A DNA stretch of 64,000 nucleotides, taken from Girardinichthys multiradiatus (Eukaryota > Chordata > Actinopteri > Cyprinodontiformes > Goodeidae). Below are positions 36,275-47,495 of the stretch, in pieces. Made by a program: the position numbers and the translations under genes. The stretch covers positions 37,063,175 through 37,127,174 of the forward strand of contig NC_061812.1 of NCBI RefSeq assembly GCF_021462225.1. The letters are read 5' to 3'. How positions within the stretch are numbered: position 1 is the first letter of the stretch; each line of letters opens with the position of its first letter. The notes beneath the pieces were generated by a model. It saw nothing but the letters and a program-made list of their open reading frames with translations. It ran no database searches and was not told the origin of the DNA.

Positions 36275-36330
36275 AACTAAAATTATTCAGCTAATTAAAA
36301 GGTGTGTGAATACTTTTTCACGGCACTATA

Positions 36331-38350
36331 ACCTCTTTGGGATTTATTATGTGGATCATGGAACTGATTTCCTCTGCTTGGTCAGTAAAGCGGCAGGGTT
36401 TTTCCATTCATACTTATCTGCTTTTAGATGAGTTCTGTCTGTTATCAAAGGTGGAAATCACACCAAAAAGAGACACCGACGCCTAGAGGTCTCCTCCTGG
36501 TTAATTGCTTTTATGATAATGAATCATTGTGCTTTGTGGCTCCACTTGCCTTCCCTTTTGTTACTGACATTATATTTGTGTGCGATTAACCTGAAGGGGG
36601 TGACCTGTGTGACAGGAAGCACCATGTCGTTTTGTTAGACACCATGGCCATGGACAACATGACCTCAGACCGCTTCGGGATAAAAGTGTGTGATGGCTGA
36701 GATGTTGCTTTACTTTGAAGTCTTCTAGGATACAGGGAACCAGAGGTAACCTTTGATGTTTCTGTGTTTCATGACAGAATAATGATGGAGGTATGTCATG
36801 TGGAGTTTTTTCATTCCCATGACATTTTGTTCATCAGAGATCTTTGACAGAGCAAACCTTGCTGTCCTACATACAGACTTTAGAAGATAATACACACAGG
36901 AAATACACATACATTCATTGTAAAAAGAAAAAAAGATGCCTTTAAGTTATGTTTTTCACCATGACTGGAAAAAAGAATCCCCATCAAGGATATTCTAAAA
37001 ACACAGAACTAGCAAAGCCAAACAAGAAATCACCACATGTACAAATCTAGATACCTCTGCAGAAAAGCTTCAGCTTCAAGCTGTCTTCAGGGCATGTGTG
37101 ACAAGGCTAAAGAAATAGGAATGTCCCCCTGTACATGTAAAAGGGCTTCTTACATAGCCATAAAATCTCAAAATCTAAGTTGGGGATTTTTGTCTCCAGA
37201 TGCTATTGCAATCGAAAGAAAAAACCTGCATATGGTGTGCTTCAAAATCATGAACCACCATCATCTTTAAAAGGATTTCTTGCCAGGATGTCACTCAGTC
37301 TAAAAGATAGCAGTGGCTTAGCCCCAGTAGCAGTTTATGATATGGGGGGATTTGGTACGGGGCGGCATGGCCTGGGGGGTGTCATAAGTGCTTGACAAAA
37401 ATATATCTGTTATTTGTGACACAAGCAAATTTGTCGCTCTTATTTCCACGTCCAGCTAAAGGGGAGTGGATGTCCAACAGTGTCAGCACTGTTGGACAAT
37501 ATGGTCGTACCCTGACTGGCTAATTATGCTCAAGTCAGCGTGTGATTTGCAGCTTCTAATTCAACACTAATGCAACCTTTCTCTGTGGATCTGGACTAGA
37601 TACTTACAATACTTACAGATTGTTTAAAATCTTGTTTTTTTGTTCTTTTTTTATTTGTGAAAACAGAAAAGGTGGTCTCTTATATCTCGTATTTGTAAGG
37701 GGTGTTGCAGGAACACATACAAAGGGACTCCCCAGGTCACCATCAATGCAAGGACTACCACTGCTCCGGCCCCAAGACCAAAGTTACATGTGCAATACAC
37801 ATGCCAAAACCTGTTCAATGGCTCACTGAAAAAGTTGTTGGCTAGATGTGACCTTCAGTCTCCTGATTTCCTTTCACAAGGTCTTTAGCTGAGGTTTGAT
37901 CAATGATAGCAAGAAATGCTGGGACAGCAACAAAAGACTCTGAGAGTATTGATTAGTTTTATTCAAATCCATTGGAGGTGTTTAAGCTCCTTATTCGTCA
38001 GATTGAGTGCACAATTGTCCACTCTTCATCAACCAGAGAGGTGCATTTGATTGCAAAAGTGCTATTTTTATTCATTGTCGTGAAGCTCTTAAACTCTCCC
38101 CTCATTGCTTCCCATTTCATATCAAATCTGTGCTGCAATTTATCTGAAATGCTGTCCCTGAAATACTTCAAATGTAATAGTGCAACTGTTAAGATCTGAA
38201 CTTGATTTTGACAGTAGCTTTACATAACATTAACATTAATCATATTACTCACCTGTTAGCCAGTTGGGATATCTCAATACTGAAAGTACATGTATGGTCT
38301 GTTAAAATCAGATTCACATCACACTTATCTGCAAAAAATATGTCATGAAA
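36331..38350. other. Unassigned sequence
   Basis: No gene or repeat family was recognised; frames are all under 80 codons. Confidence 0.45.
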
Positions 38351-38352
38351 TA

Positions 38353-38928
38353 TAGTGCATTGCAAAAGTATTCACACCTCCTGATTTTTTCCCACATTTT
38401 TAGAATCACAGCCACACAATCTAACATATTTTTTGGGATTGTATGTGTTAGATCAACACAAAGTAGCACAACTCTCAAGTGTAAGGGAAACTATACATAA
38501 TTTACAACACTCAGGCAAATAAAAATGTGTGCTGTATAATTGCTTCAGTCCCCCTTTACTGTGATATCCCTAAATAAAATCCTGTGCAATTTATTGAGTT
38601 TAGAAGTCACATATCTAGTAAACTGAGTTCACCTGTTTATAACTTATGAAACATACCCCAATTAAGCTTGCAGTTGTAAATGCATTGAAAGGTAGTTCTC
38701 TAAAGTTTTGACTCAGAGGAGCAGAATACAAATGCCACAATTTTCAAATTTTTTGTTGCAAAGAAAAATACCTTAATATAACTTTTCTTAAAATTTTTAA
38801 CACACCGCTTTGCACTACTTTGTGTAGAGCTCTGACATAAAATCCCAATAAAATACACTGAAGTACATGGCTGTGATATGACACCATGCAAAAACTTCAG
38901 GTAAAATGGTCATTTTTGTAAAGCACTG
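38353..38928. mobile_element. Tc1-derived MITE, 576 bp
   Basis: The left end 'tagtgcattgcaaaagtatt' and right end '...aagcactg' bracket long imperfect inverted arms. For example, 'agatcaacacaaagtagcac' on the left mirrors 'tgcactactttgtgtagagc' on the right. TA precedes the left end (38351-38352); the right flank is TGA rather than TA. The middle is non-coding remnant of the same family, so this is an internal-deletion derivative that depended on transposase supplied elsewhere. Confidence 0.7.
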
Positions 38929-38930
38929 TG

Positions 38931-40555
38931 AGTAAACCAGTAAGTTTTCAAATGTGCTTTATTTCCCTCTGTTCATTAGAGTCTCTCAGTAGACACGACC
39001 ACAGACCCAAGACACTCACCAATCATCCACGAGAGAACCACACCGGACCCAAGATGCTGGTAGTGGCTCAACGTACAGAAGACTTTCCTGACGTTTTGCT
39101 CCTCAGTGAATCTCTCTAAATTAGATGAAGATAGCTCACTGAAACTGATTATTTAGCAAGAAAACATTTCTTTATTTTAATTTGGGAGATGTACTTTCCT
39201 GGGCATTTCTTTATAACAGTTTGGTCTCAACTAAACATCTTGTATTTTAAACTAGTATCAGATTACCAGCTAATAACATTACAGGCCCTTGTTTTTCATA
39301 ACTGTTCTCTATTTAATAATAGTAATATACTAAGAACTCTACTAAAATTTTATTCTGATTTTTGTCACCATTATGCAGCTTTGTACATTCTTTTTAACCT
39401 TTATTTAAGCAATTGAGACGATTAAAAACTAGTTGTCATTTACAACATCGACCTGGGAAAGAGGCGCCAGATTACTCCTTGTTCTTCGCTATCACTGATT
39501 AGAAAAATGTTTGTGGCTGATTATCTCAATGCAGAGGGGTGGATGGAGAGCGTACATCCGCCTGTCTTTGCTGGGGGTTTGTCTATTAAAGGGAACAGGA
39601 CGTTTACCTGGTTCTTTCTTCCTGCACTGACACACCTGAGAGCAGCTCAGGCTGAAGCATTTATTTGGGGCCCTACCTGACTCACCAAACAAACAAAAAT
39701 ATCAGATTTTAGCCACCTGCAAGTCTCTGATTGCAAAAGGGTGGGGCAGCTTTCCTGTTACCTAGTCATTAAATAACCACTGTTTCCCAACATTTAATCA
39801 TTGAGCATTTACCTTGTTATTAGATTAGCCAGTTAAAATTTGTGTGATTTTCTCCTCTAAATTTGTAGCAGTGTTGTGTTTATTTATGTTGTTTTTGCAT
39901 GCATTCGATTATATGTTGGGTTACCTGTTTGTAAGTTTAAGGCTTCTTGGATTTTTATTCCCACATTTCTGCTTCCATGTTAAAATGTTTCTGTTACTCA
40001 GTTTTAATCCCTAATGAGAGCAGACTTTTTTGGTTCAGCCATTGTTTTCTGGTTTCTGGTTCATATTTTGAGTAGTTGGTCACAGCTATATTTAAAATGT
40101 CCATATTGTTGTGACCAGAGACGTTTTTGCATAGAGTGAAGAGGCCATGATAGATGTATGTGTCTTGAAATTTGAAAATGTTAAATGAGACACAGATGGG
40201 TTTTTAGAGAGTTATGTACTTTCTAAAGAGTCTCATTAATAATTCTGTACATCATTTTGATGTACATCAGATTCTGTGTTTGCTTTTATATCATGCATCT
40301 TCCTATTTGATTATCCTGTTCAGGGTTCATGGCAGCTGGAAACCATCAGCTTCCAAAAGATGAGAGGGAGGCACTATGTGGTTCATTGGTAGACTAATAA
40401 AGACAGATAAGCATGAAAGTTAAGACTCTTACCAAGACCAGATGTTGTAGATGGAAATGAATTGAATCTGCTGGTCTTTTTTTGTGTTTTTGTAAAGTGA
40501 CCTGAAATGACCTTTGATGTGAATTGTTGAATTGTTGCTATATATAGGGGGATCA
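38931..40555. other. Unassigned sequence
   Basis: AT-rich. A weak relative of the 27.15-kb repeat may lie at 40,315-40,380 ('ggttcatggcagctgg'). Nothing else was recognised. Confidence 0.45.
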
Positions 40556-40559
40556 CAAT

Positions 40560-41590
40560 CAATTAAAATAATTTATTTTTTCAGTATTCTATTTCATAAA
40601 GTGAAACTCACAGATTCATTACATACAGAATGAATCCAGTGTAAGTATCCAGTGTAGTATCCAAGTCTTGTAATGGAAAATTAAGTGGAAGAAAAAAGTG
40701 TGGTAGAAAACGATGCACAGGCAGCAGGGATACCAGCAGTCTTGAAAGGATTGTGAAGCAAAGCCCATTTATGAGTATGGGGGAGTTTCACAAGCTGTGG
40801 ACTACAGCTGGAGTCAGAGCTTCAACAGCTACCACACACAGACATATTCAGGACAAGGGCTACAACTGTTGCATTCCTTGTCTAAAGCTACCGCCAAATC
40901 AGAAAGAACTTAAAAAGAATCTTAGTTTGGGTGAGGAGAAACAAGAACTGGACCATTGCTATGTGGTCCAAAGTCCTCTTTTCAGGTTAAACTAAAATTA
41001 AAAATTTCATTTGGAAATCAAGGTACCAGAGTCTTGAAGAAGAGTGGAGAGGCTCAAAATCTAACCTGCTTGTAGTCCAGGGAGATGATCCCACAATCAG
41101 TGATGATTTGAGTAATCATATCACGAAATCCATGCATCCCCTTACTGAAAAGCTGTATGGACATGCAGATTTCATTTTCCAGATGTACTTGGAACCTGCT
41201 CGCGCTGCAAAAAGTACAAATATCTACTTTAATGGCCACTGTATCACTGTGCTTGATTGGCTTGCAAACTGGCCCTATCTAAATTAATTGAGAATCTATG
41301 AGTATTGTCAAGATAAAGATGAAAGACACCTGGACAAACAATGCAAAGGTGCTGAAAGCAACAGCCTCACCACAGCCTGATAGCCTCCATGGCAAGATGT
41401 AGTGATTCATAGAAAAAGGGGCCCTGACCAAGTACTGAGTGCATATACTGTACAATACATGTGGATACTTTTCAATAGTCTGACATTTCTGTCTAAAAAT
41501 GATTTTCAGAGAAACTGAATTTTGGGCTTTGGTTAGCTGTGAGCCATGATCATCAGTTTAACATAAATTAACAGAAAGAATGCAAAGCAA
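40560..41590 (+). pseudogene. Decayed Tc1 element and transposase, older relative of copies A-D
   Basis: Sequence from 40,680 to 41,440 aligns by eye with copy A from its basic linker ('gaaaaaagtgtggtagaaaacg') to its C-terminus ('gaccaagtactgagtgcata'). Frameshifts, stops and gaps are numerous; a 80-codon remnant frame (40753-40995) keeps the second helix-turn-helix. The catalytic segments are recognisable only as DNA. Flanks at 40,585-40,640 and 41,505-41,590 resemble the inner terminal repeats of a related, older family ('gaaactgaattttgggcttt'). No product is possible. Confidence 0.75.
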
Positions 41591-41679
41591 CATGTAGGCA
41601 TTATCGCTATCATAAACTATTTAATGGAAGCAATATTTGGCATTAAAATATATTCCAGGTGGTGTATGTGTTGCATGCG

Positions 41680-41870
41680 GTGATGGCGCAGCCATAGAGC
41701 TCGTGGCCCTGTAGAGGCTTCGGCCCTCGATGTGGCTGTCCCCTGGTTCGAGTCCACGGTAACCTGTGCTGCATGTCTTCCCCACTCATCAACCCATTTC
41801 CTGTTTGCCAACTTTCAAAGAAAAATTACAAAATGAAGGCCGCTAGTTCTGCAAAGCAAATCTTTAAAGA
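41680..41870 (+). mobile_element. tRNA-derived SINE
   Basis: An RNA polymerase III promoter is visible: A-box-like 'tggcgcagccatag' (about 41686) and a perfect B box GGTTCGAGTCC (41745-41755). It is followed by a unique tail with 'tgctgcatgtcttcccc' and 'ttgccaactttcaaag', typical of a common fish tRNA-SINE, ending in A-rich sequence. An extra stretch between the boxes and no cloverleaf closure exclude a functional tRNA. Confidence 0.7.
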
Positions 41871-42059
41871 AAAGATTGCTTTGTGATCATTGGTTAAATT
41901 ATTATGCTGGTGCCTATTATCTCAGGGGGTCATTCCTTGCTGTGATGGATTAATATAAGCACATAGGAGGGGGGGGAGCAATGAACACCACTGGGCAGTA
42001 ATACCTATCATGTATGAGTAAATTGCAGTTTCTTGCAACAACATCCAAAGTCCTTTAAA

Positions 42060-42641
42060 CTACCTCACATTTTTTCACATACCAACCACAAACGTCAATG
42101 TAGGGTATGGTATTGGGATTTACATGACAGGCCAACACAATGTAGCACATAATTAGAAAGTGGAAGGAAATGGTGCATGGCTTTAACTTTTTTTAACAAA
42201 AATATGAGAAGTGTGATGTGTATTTTTATTCAGCCTCCTGAGTGAACACTGTAGAATCCATTTGCAGCTGAAAGTCTTTAGGGGTATGTTTTTACCAGCT
42301 TTAAACATCTAGAGAAGGAAATCTTTGCAAAAGGGATTATGCCCATTCAGATTGAATGAAAAGTCTCTGTAAATGTCAATTTTAATCAACTTTTGCCAAA
42401 GAACATTAGTTGGATGTAGGTCTGGACCTGAACTGGGCCATTCCAAAACATGGATGTGTTTTCATTTAAATAACAGAAGTCACTCTGACTGTATGTTTAG
42501 GGTTATTTTCCTGTGAATCTCCACCATTGGCTTTAGTCTTTTGCAGCCTCCAACAGTTTTTTTGTCCTGTCTTCCAATCATCTATGACTAGATTATTTGT
42601 CCTTGCTGAAGAAAAGAATCCCCACAGCCTGATGCTACCAA
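42060..42641 (-). mobile_element. Tc1-family element, left part (split by LINE)
   Basis: It begins with the inner terminal-repeat text ('acaaacgtcaatgtagg', 'tattgggatttacatgac', 'ggccaacacaatgtagcac') and proceeds into minus-strand transposase code ('tgtaggtctggacctgaact', 'gaatccccacagcctgatg'). It is decayed, with frameshifts and deletions. The sequence breaks off at 42,641 and resumes at 45,421 after the LINE. Confidence 0.7.
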
Positions 42642-42663
42642 GGTACAGAGCACGGTCTGAACC

Positions 42664-44810
42664 ATGTTCTTGAATATTTACAGGGCTCCTAAGTCCAAAA
42701 CAAAATTTTTCAGTGATTGTAATGAGCTTTTATCTGTGATATGTGTTGCTTATGATTGTTTAATTATTGTGGGAGACTTCAACATTCACATGGACAATCC
42801 TGAAGACAGAAGTACAATAGATCTATGTGACACTCTTGGAAATTTTGGTTTGACTCAACATGTTAAACAGCAAACGCACAAACAGGGACATATTTTGCAC
42901 TTGATCGTCACTAAGGGTCTAAACATTTCCAAGATGTATGTAACTGATGTTGCCCTATCTGACAACGTTTCTGTTATTTTTGAAAGCATCATCTGCAATG
43001 ACTCAGTTTGCCAAAGAGACATGATAAGAAAACGCATCTTTAAGGACAGTGCTGCTGAAACCTTTAACCAGATTTACTCTTCTACCTCCATTTTGCCCTG
43101 TAACACTGTAGATGAGCTGGTAGACAACTTTCATTCTAAAATCACGGACATCATTGATTCAATCGCTCCAATTAAAGTGAAAGTCATTTCTGGGAAGAAA
43201 ATGTCTCCGTGGAGAAGTGCTCCACCAGTCAGAAGTGAAAAAAAGGAGTGTCGAAAACCTGTACGCAGGTGGCGAAAGACAGGACTCCAGGTTCATTATA
43301 TTATCTATAAAGAGAGACTATACAGATATAACCTACAACTGAAAAATGCAAGAGAATCTTTCTTCTCTGAGATCATCAGCAAAAACATTAATAATGTTTG
43401 TGCATTATTTGCCATGGTCGACAGGTTAATAAACCCTCCTGTAACTGTAGCATCTGAACTTCACTCTACGCCTGCAATGAATTTGCTAAATTCCTTACTG
43501 AAAAAACCCAAAAGATCAGAGAGGCAGTCAGCACATCCACATCAACTCCAGTACCAAAGTTGTCTCCAACTAGAACTGATTTTGACAAAATTTCCCAATT
43601 TCACTAAATAAACTACGAAAACCTACAAGAAATTGTACAGCAATTCCTGCTGTCTCAGCGTTTTACCTACAGCTTTCCTTAAGAAAGATTTGCCTGTCAT
43701 AACGTCTGATTTAACACAAATAATAAACGTGTCCCTTTTGTCAGGTGTTTTCCCCCAGGTCCTAAAAACAGCAATTATCAAACTGCTATTGGAAAAAGAG
43801 AGACTTGGACAAGCTGCTACTACAGAACTACAGGCCTATATCAAACCTCCCCTTCATCAGTAAGATTATTGAAAAATATGTGTTTCAACAGTTAAACAAC
43901 TTCCTAACAACGACCAACCGCTTCGATGTCTTCCAGTCAGGCTTCCTGCTCACCACAGTACAGAGACTGCTCTTGTCAAGGTGTTCAATGACATCCATAT
44001 AAATGCAGACTGTGGAAGAACCACAGTGCTGGTATTATTGGACCTTAGTGCAGCATTCAATACTGTTGATCACTCCATTTTATTAGAGCGCCTGGGAAAC
44101 TGGGACGGCCTTTCTGGTACAGCACTCAATTGGTTTAAATCCTACTTAAAGGACAGGTAGTTTTTTGTGTCAGTAGGTAACTTTACATCAGAGACCACAA
44201 GAATCACATGTGGCGTTCCGCAAGGGTCCATCTTAGGGCTCCTCCTATTCAATATGTACATGCTCCCCCTAACTCAGATTATAATAAACAACAACATAAG
44301 TTATCATAACTATGCAGACGACACAGATTTACATTACAATGTCACCAGGTGACTATGAACCCATTCAACAGTGTCGAATGCTGCACTTAAAAGAAATCAA
44401 TGCATGGGTGTGCCAAACTTTTCTTCAGATGAATCAAAACAAAACTGAAGTAATAATCTCTGGACCAAAGGACGAGCGTTTAAAAGTTAGCACACAGCTT
44501 CAGTTAATACAGCTAGAAACCACCAATCAGGCTCAAAACCTGGTTGTAGTGATGGACTCAGACCTGAACCTTCAGAGGCACATAAAGACAGTAACAAGGT
44601 CAGCCTTCTATCACCTAAAGAACATCTCCAGGATTAAAGGACTAATGTCTCAGCAGGACCTTGAAAAACTAATTCATGCATTCATCTTTAGTAGAATTAA
44701 ATACTGCAATGGTGTCTTCACAGGCCTGCCTAAAAAGTCAATCAGACAGCTGCCCGCATCCCCACTAGAACTAAGAAAGTGGAGCACATCACCCCGGTTC
44801 TAAAGTCCTC
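42664..44810 (+). pseudogene. L2-like LINE ORF2 remnant: endonuclease C-terminal part and reverse transcriptase
   Basis: The first frame (42664-43611, 315 codons) contains the apurinic-type endonuclease motif GDFNIH (42,772 on) and the endonuclease-RT linker. RT follows in broken frames: a NYRPISNLPF block near 43,825, a DLSAAFNTVDHS block near 44,043, GVPQGSILG near 44,215 and the catalytic YADD at 44,311-44,322. C-terminal text continues to about 44,990. Interruptions include the stop at 43,609, frameshifts around 43,800 and 43,960, a TAG near 44,158 and a TGA near 44,350. The N-terminal endonuclease half and any ORF1 are missing. Confidence 0.8.
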
Positions 44811-45295
44811 ACACTGGCTCCCTGTAGCTCAGAGAATAGAGTTAAAAATACATGTTTTAGTCTATGAATCACTAAATGGCTTAGCACCAAAATACGTTAC
44901 AGACTTGTTGTCAGTGTATCAACCATCCAGACCTCTCAGGTCTTCTGGCCCAAATCTACTCTGCATATCCAGAACCAGAACCAAACACGGAGAAGCAGAA
45001 TAAACTCCAAGGAAACTGTAAAAGCGCTGAAACCCTAAATTGCTTCAAATCAAGATTAAAAGCTTATTTGTTTAGAGTGGCCTTTGACTGTGAAATCTAA
45101 ACATTAATAGTTAAGTTTTCAGTCCAACTTTCCTTTCATTTTTCTTATCCATCTTTATATTCTCTTCATTTTTTAATTACCTTTATGTTACTGTAATGTA
45201 CTTTGCCTATTATGTTTCTTATTTTATTTTATTTTTTTCCTTCATGTGAAGCACTTTCAATTGTCTTGCTACTGAAATGTGCTATATAAATAAAC

Positions 45296-45420
45296 TTGCC
45301 TTGCCTTGCCTTGCCTTGCCTTGCCTTGCCTTGCCTTGCCTTGCCTTGCCTTGCCTTGCCTTGCCTTGCCTTGCCTTGCCTTGCCTTGCCTTGCCTTGCC
45401 TTGCCTTGCCTTGCCTTGCC
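45296..45420 (+). repeat. (TTGCC)25 pentanucleotide array, LINE 3' tail
   Basis: Twenty-five uninterrupted TTGCC units (125 bp) directly follow 'gctatataaataaac', the 3' end of the LINE. Such tails come from slippage during L2-type reverse transcription and may have expanded later. Frames reading through it (repeats of leucine, proline, cysteine and alanine) are artefacts. Confidence 0.95.
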
Positions 45421-45755
45421 TTCCCACAACCATGTTATGTTTACTGTGATGTACAGTGTTAGTGTTCCTCTACACACACTATTTTGCATGAAGGCAAAAA
45501 GGTTTAGTTTTGGTCTCATCTGACAAGAGGACCTTTTCCACATTCCCTGTTTCCCTCAGATGGCTTGAGGCAAACTCCAATTGGATTTAAATGACTTTCT
45601 TTCAGCAATGGCTTTCTTTCTTTCTTCTTGCAACTCTTCCATAAAGGGCAGTTTTGTAGAGTGAGTTTTGTAAGGTATTTGGAAGTGTCTGAAAAGTATA
45701 AGAAATATTTGGAGCATAACAATACTTCTGCTTTCTCAGCAAAAAACATTAAACA
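45421..45755 (-). mobile_element. Tc1-family element, right part (resumes after LINE)
   Basis: It continues the reverse-strand transposase code: 'aggtttagttttggtctcat' then 'ctgacaagaggacc', 'tttcagcaatggctttcttt' and 'gcaactcttccataaagggc'. These match the order expected directly after the left part at 42,641. The helix-turn-helix end and right terminus are not recognisable. Confidence 0.65.
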
Positions 45756-45924
45756 CCCACAAGGAGTGGTAGAAAATTCCTGCTTTGTACCAGATCAAAT
45801 GAATAATGGAGTTGTCAGTAAGTGCAGGATGATGGTCTCATGTCTGTGGCATGCAGCAAACATTTGAGTCAGTGCTTTGGTTGAACAGCAGTTTAGTTCT
45901 CTTATGCGTCGGTTCAGCCAAGTA

Positions 45925-47493
45925 CAGGTCCTTCTCAAAATATTAGCATATTGTGCTAAAGTTAATTATTTTCCATAATGTCATGAAGAAAATTTAACAT
46001 TCATATATTTTAGATTCATTGCACACTAACTGAAATATTTCAGGTCTTTTATTGTCTTAATACGGATGATTTTGGCATACAGCTCATGAAAACCCAAAAT
46101 TCCTATTTCAAAAAATTAGCATATCATTAAAAGGGTCTCTAAACGGGCTATGAACCTAATCATCTGAATCAACGAGTTAACTCTAAACACCTGCAAAAGA
46201 TTCCTGGGGCCTTTAAAACTCCCATCCAGGGTTCATCGCTCAAAACCCCAATCATGGGTAAGACTGCCGACCTGACTGCTGTCCAGAAGGCCACTATTGA
46301 CACCCTCAAGCAAGAGGGTAAGACACAGAAAGAAATTTCTGAACGAATAGGCTGTTCCCAGAGTGCTGTATCAAGGCACCTCAGTGGGAAGTCTGTGGGA
46401 AGGAAAAAGTGTGGCAGAAAACGCTGCACAACGAGAAGAGGTGACCGGACCCTGAGGAAGATTGTGGAGAAGGGCCGATTCCAGACCTTGGGGGACCTGC
46501 GGAAGCAGTGGACTGAGTCTGGAGTAGAAACATCCAGAGCCACCGTGCACAGGTGTGTGCAGGAAATGGGCTACAGGTGCCGCATTCCCCAGACCTGGGC
46601 TACAGAGAAGCAGCACTGGACTGTTGCTCAGTGGTCCAAAGTACTTTTTTCGGATGAAAGCAAATTCTGCATGTCATTCGGAAATCAAGGTGCCAGAGTA
46701 TGGAGGAAGACTGGGGAGAAGGAAATGCCAAAATGCCAGAAGTCCAGTGTCAAGTACCCACAGTCAGTGATGGTCTGGGGTGCCGTGTCAGCTGCTGGTG
46801 TTGGTCCACTGTGTTTTATCAAGGGCAGGGTCAATGCAGCTAGCTATCAGGAGATTTTGGAGCACTTCATGCTTCCATCTGCTGAAAAGCTTTATGGAGA
46901 TGAAGATTTCATTTTTCAGCACGACCTGGCACCTGCTCACAGTGCCAAAACCACTGGTAAATGGTTTACTGACCATGGTATCACTGTGCTCAATTGGCCT
47001 GCCAACTCTCCTGACCTGAACCCCATAGAGAATCTGTGGGATATTGTGAAGAGAACGTTGAGAGACTCAAGACCCAACACTCTGGATGAGCTAAAGGCCG
47101 CTATCGAAGCATCCTGGGCCTCCATAAGATCTCAGCAGTGCCACAGGCTGATTGCCTCCATGCCACGCCGCATTGAAGCAGTCATTTCTGCAAAAGGATT
47201 CCCGACCAAGTATTGAGTGCATAACTGTACATGATTATTTGAAGGTTGACGTTTTTTGTATTAAAAACACTTTTCTTTTATTGGTCGGATGAAATATGCT
47301 AATTTTGTGAGATAGGAATTTTGGGTTTTCATGAACTGTATGCCAAAATCATCCGTATTAAGACAATAAAAGACCTGAAATATTTCAGTTAGTGTGCAAT
47401 GAATCTAAAATATATGAATGTTAAATTTTCATCATGACATTATGGAAAATAATGAACTTTATCACAATATGCTAATATTTTGAGAAGGACCTG
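45925..47493 (+). mobile_element. Tc1/mariner transposon, copy C (same family as A), 1569 bp
   Basis: It is flanked by TA (45923-45924 and 47494-47495), with 200-bp inverted repeats at 45925-46124 and 47294-47493. It keeps the 10 bp next to the right inner repeat (missing in A) and lacks the 42-bp transposase linker segment, like copy B. The sequence is otherwise almost the same as the other copies, implying recent transposition. Confidence 0.95.
46254..47216 (+). CDS. Tc1-family DD34E transposase (copy C), open frame with 14-residue linker deletion
   Basis: 320 residues, uninterrupted. The N-terminal helix-turn-helix pair and basic linker match copy A. The catalytic residues correspond to D134, D224 and E259 (copy A numbering minus 14), with 34 residues between the second D and the E. 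The missing 14 residues lie between RCRIP and TWATEKQHW, a segment holding KPLLNQKQRQKRL in copies A and D. Comparable 'KP.L...' linkers are conserved in Tc1 transposases, so activity is doubtful although the frame is intact. A private Cys replaces Arg in the second helix-turn-helix (VHRCV). The element may still be moved by full-length transposase acting on its intact ends. Confidence 0.93.
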   Translation: MGKTADLTAVQKATIDTLKQEGKTQKEISERIGCSQSAVSRHLSGKSVGRKKCGRKRCTTRRGDRTLRKIVEKGRFQTLGDLRKQWTESGVETSRATVHRCVQEMGYRCRIPQTWATEKQHWTVAQWSKVLFSDESKFCMSFGNQGARVWRKTGEKEMPKCQKSSVKYPQSVMVWGAVSAAGVGPLCFIKGRVNAASYQEILEHFMLPSAEKLYGDEDFIFQHDLAPAHSAKTTGKWFTDHGITVLNWPANSPDLNPIENLWDIVKRTLRDSRPNTLDELKAAIEASWASIRSQQCHRLIASMPRRIEAVISAKGFPTKY

Positions 47494-47495
47494 TA

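Larger units (their letters stand above)
34972..36328. mobile_element. Tc1-derived MITE (about 250 bp of its own sequence) interrupted by later insertions
   Basis: The left end 'cagggtcttgcaaaagtatt' follows TA (34970-34971). The right end 'tactttttcacggcacta' precedes TA (36329-36330). The termini are imperfect inverted copies of the 'cagtgccttgcaaaagtatt' type. Only 34,972-35,168 and 36,275-36,328 belong to it; the rest is a hAT-like insertion with another repeat inside. No transposase is present. Confidence 0.65.
42642..45422 (+). mobile_element. L2-like (CR1 group) LINE, 5'-truncated, inserted into a Tc1 element
   Basis: The insertion starts within the endonuclease domain, runs through reverse transcriptase and 3' untranslated sequence, and ends in a pentanucleotide tail. 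The 5' truncation and simple-repeat tail are hallmarks of target-primed reverse transcription. The host Tc1 sequence continues on both sides ('...cctgatgctacca' and 'cccacaaccatgtt...'). Clade assignment rests on the RT motifs and tail type and is moderately sure. Confidence 0.75.

Noticed and set aside
41680..41760. Possible functional tRNA gene
   Set aside because: A and B boxes are present but spacing and pairing do not close a cloverleaf, and the 3' part is SINE tail.
45229..45543. Long frames through the TTGCC array on both strands
   Set aside because: A 5-bp repeat is open in all frames without stops; the peptides are pure repeat and have no start context or domain.
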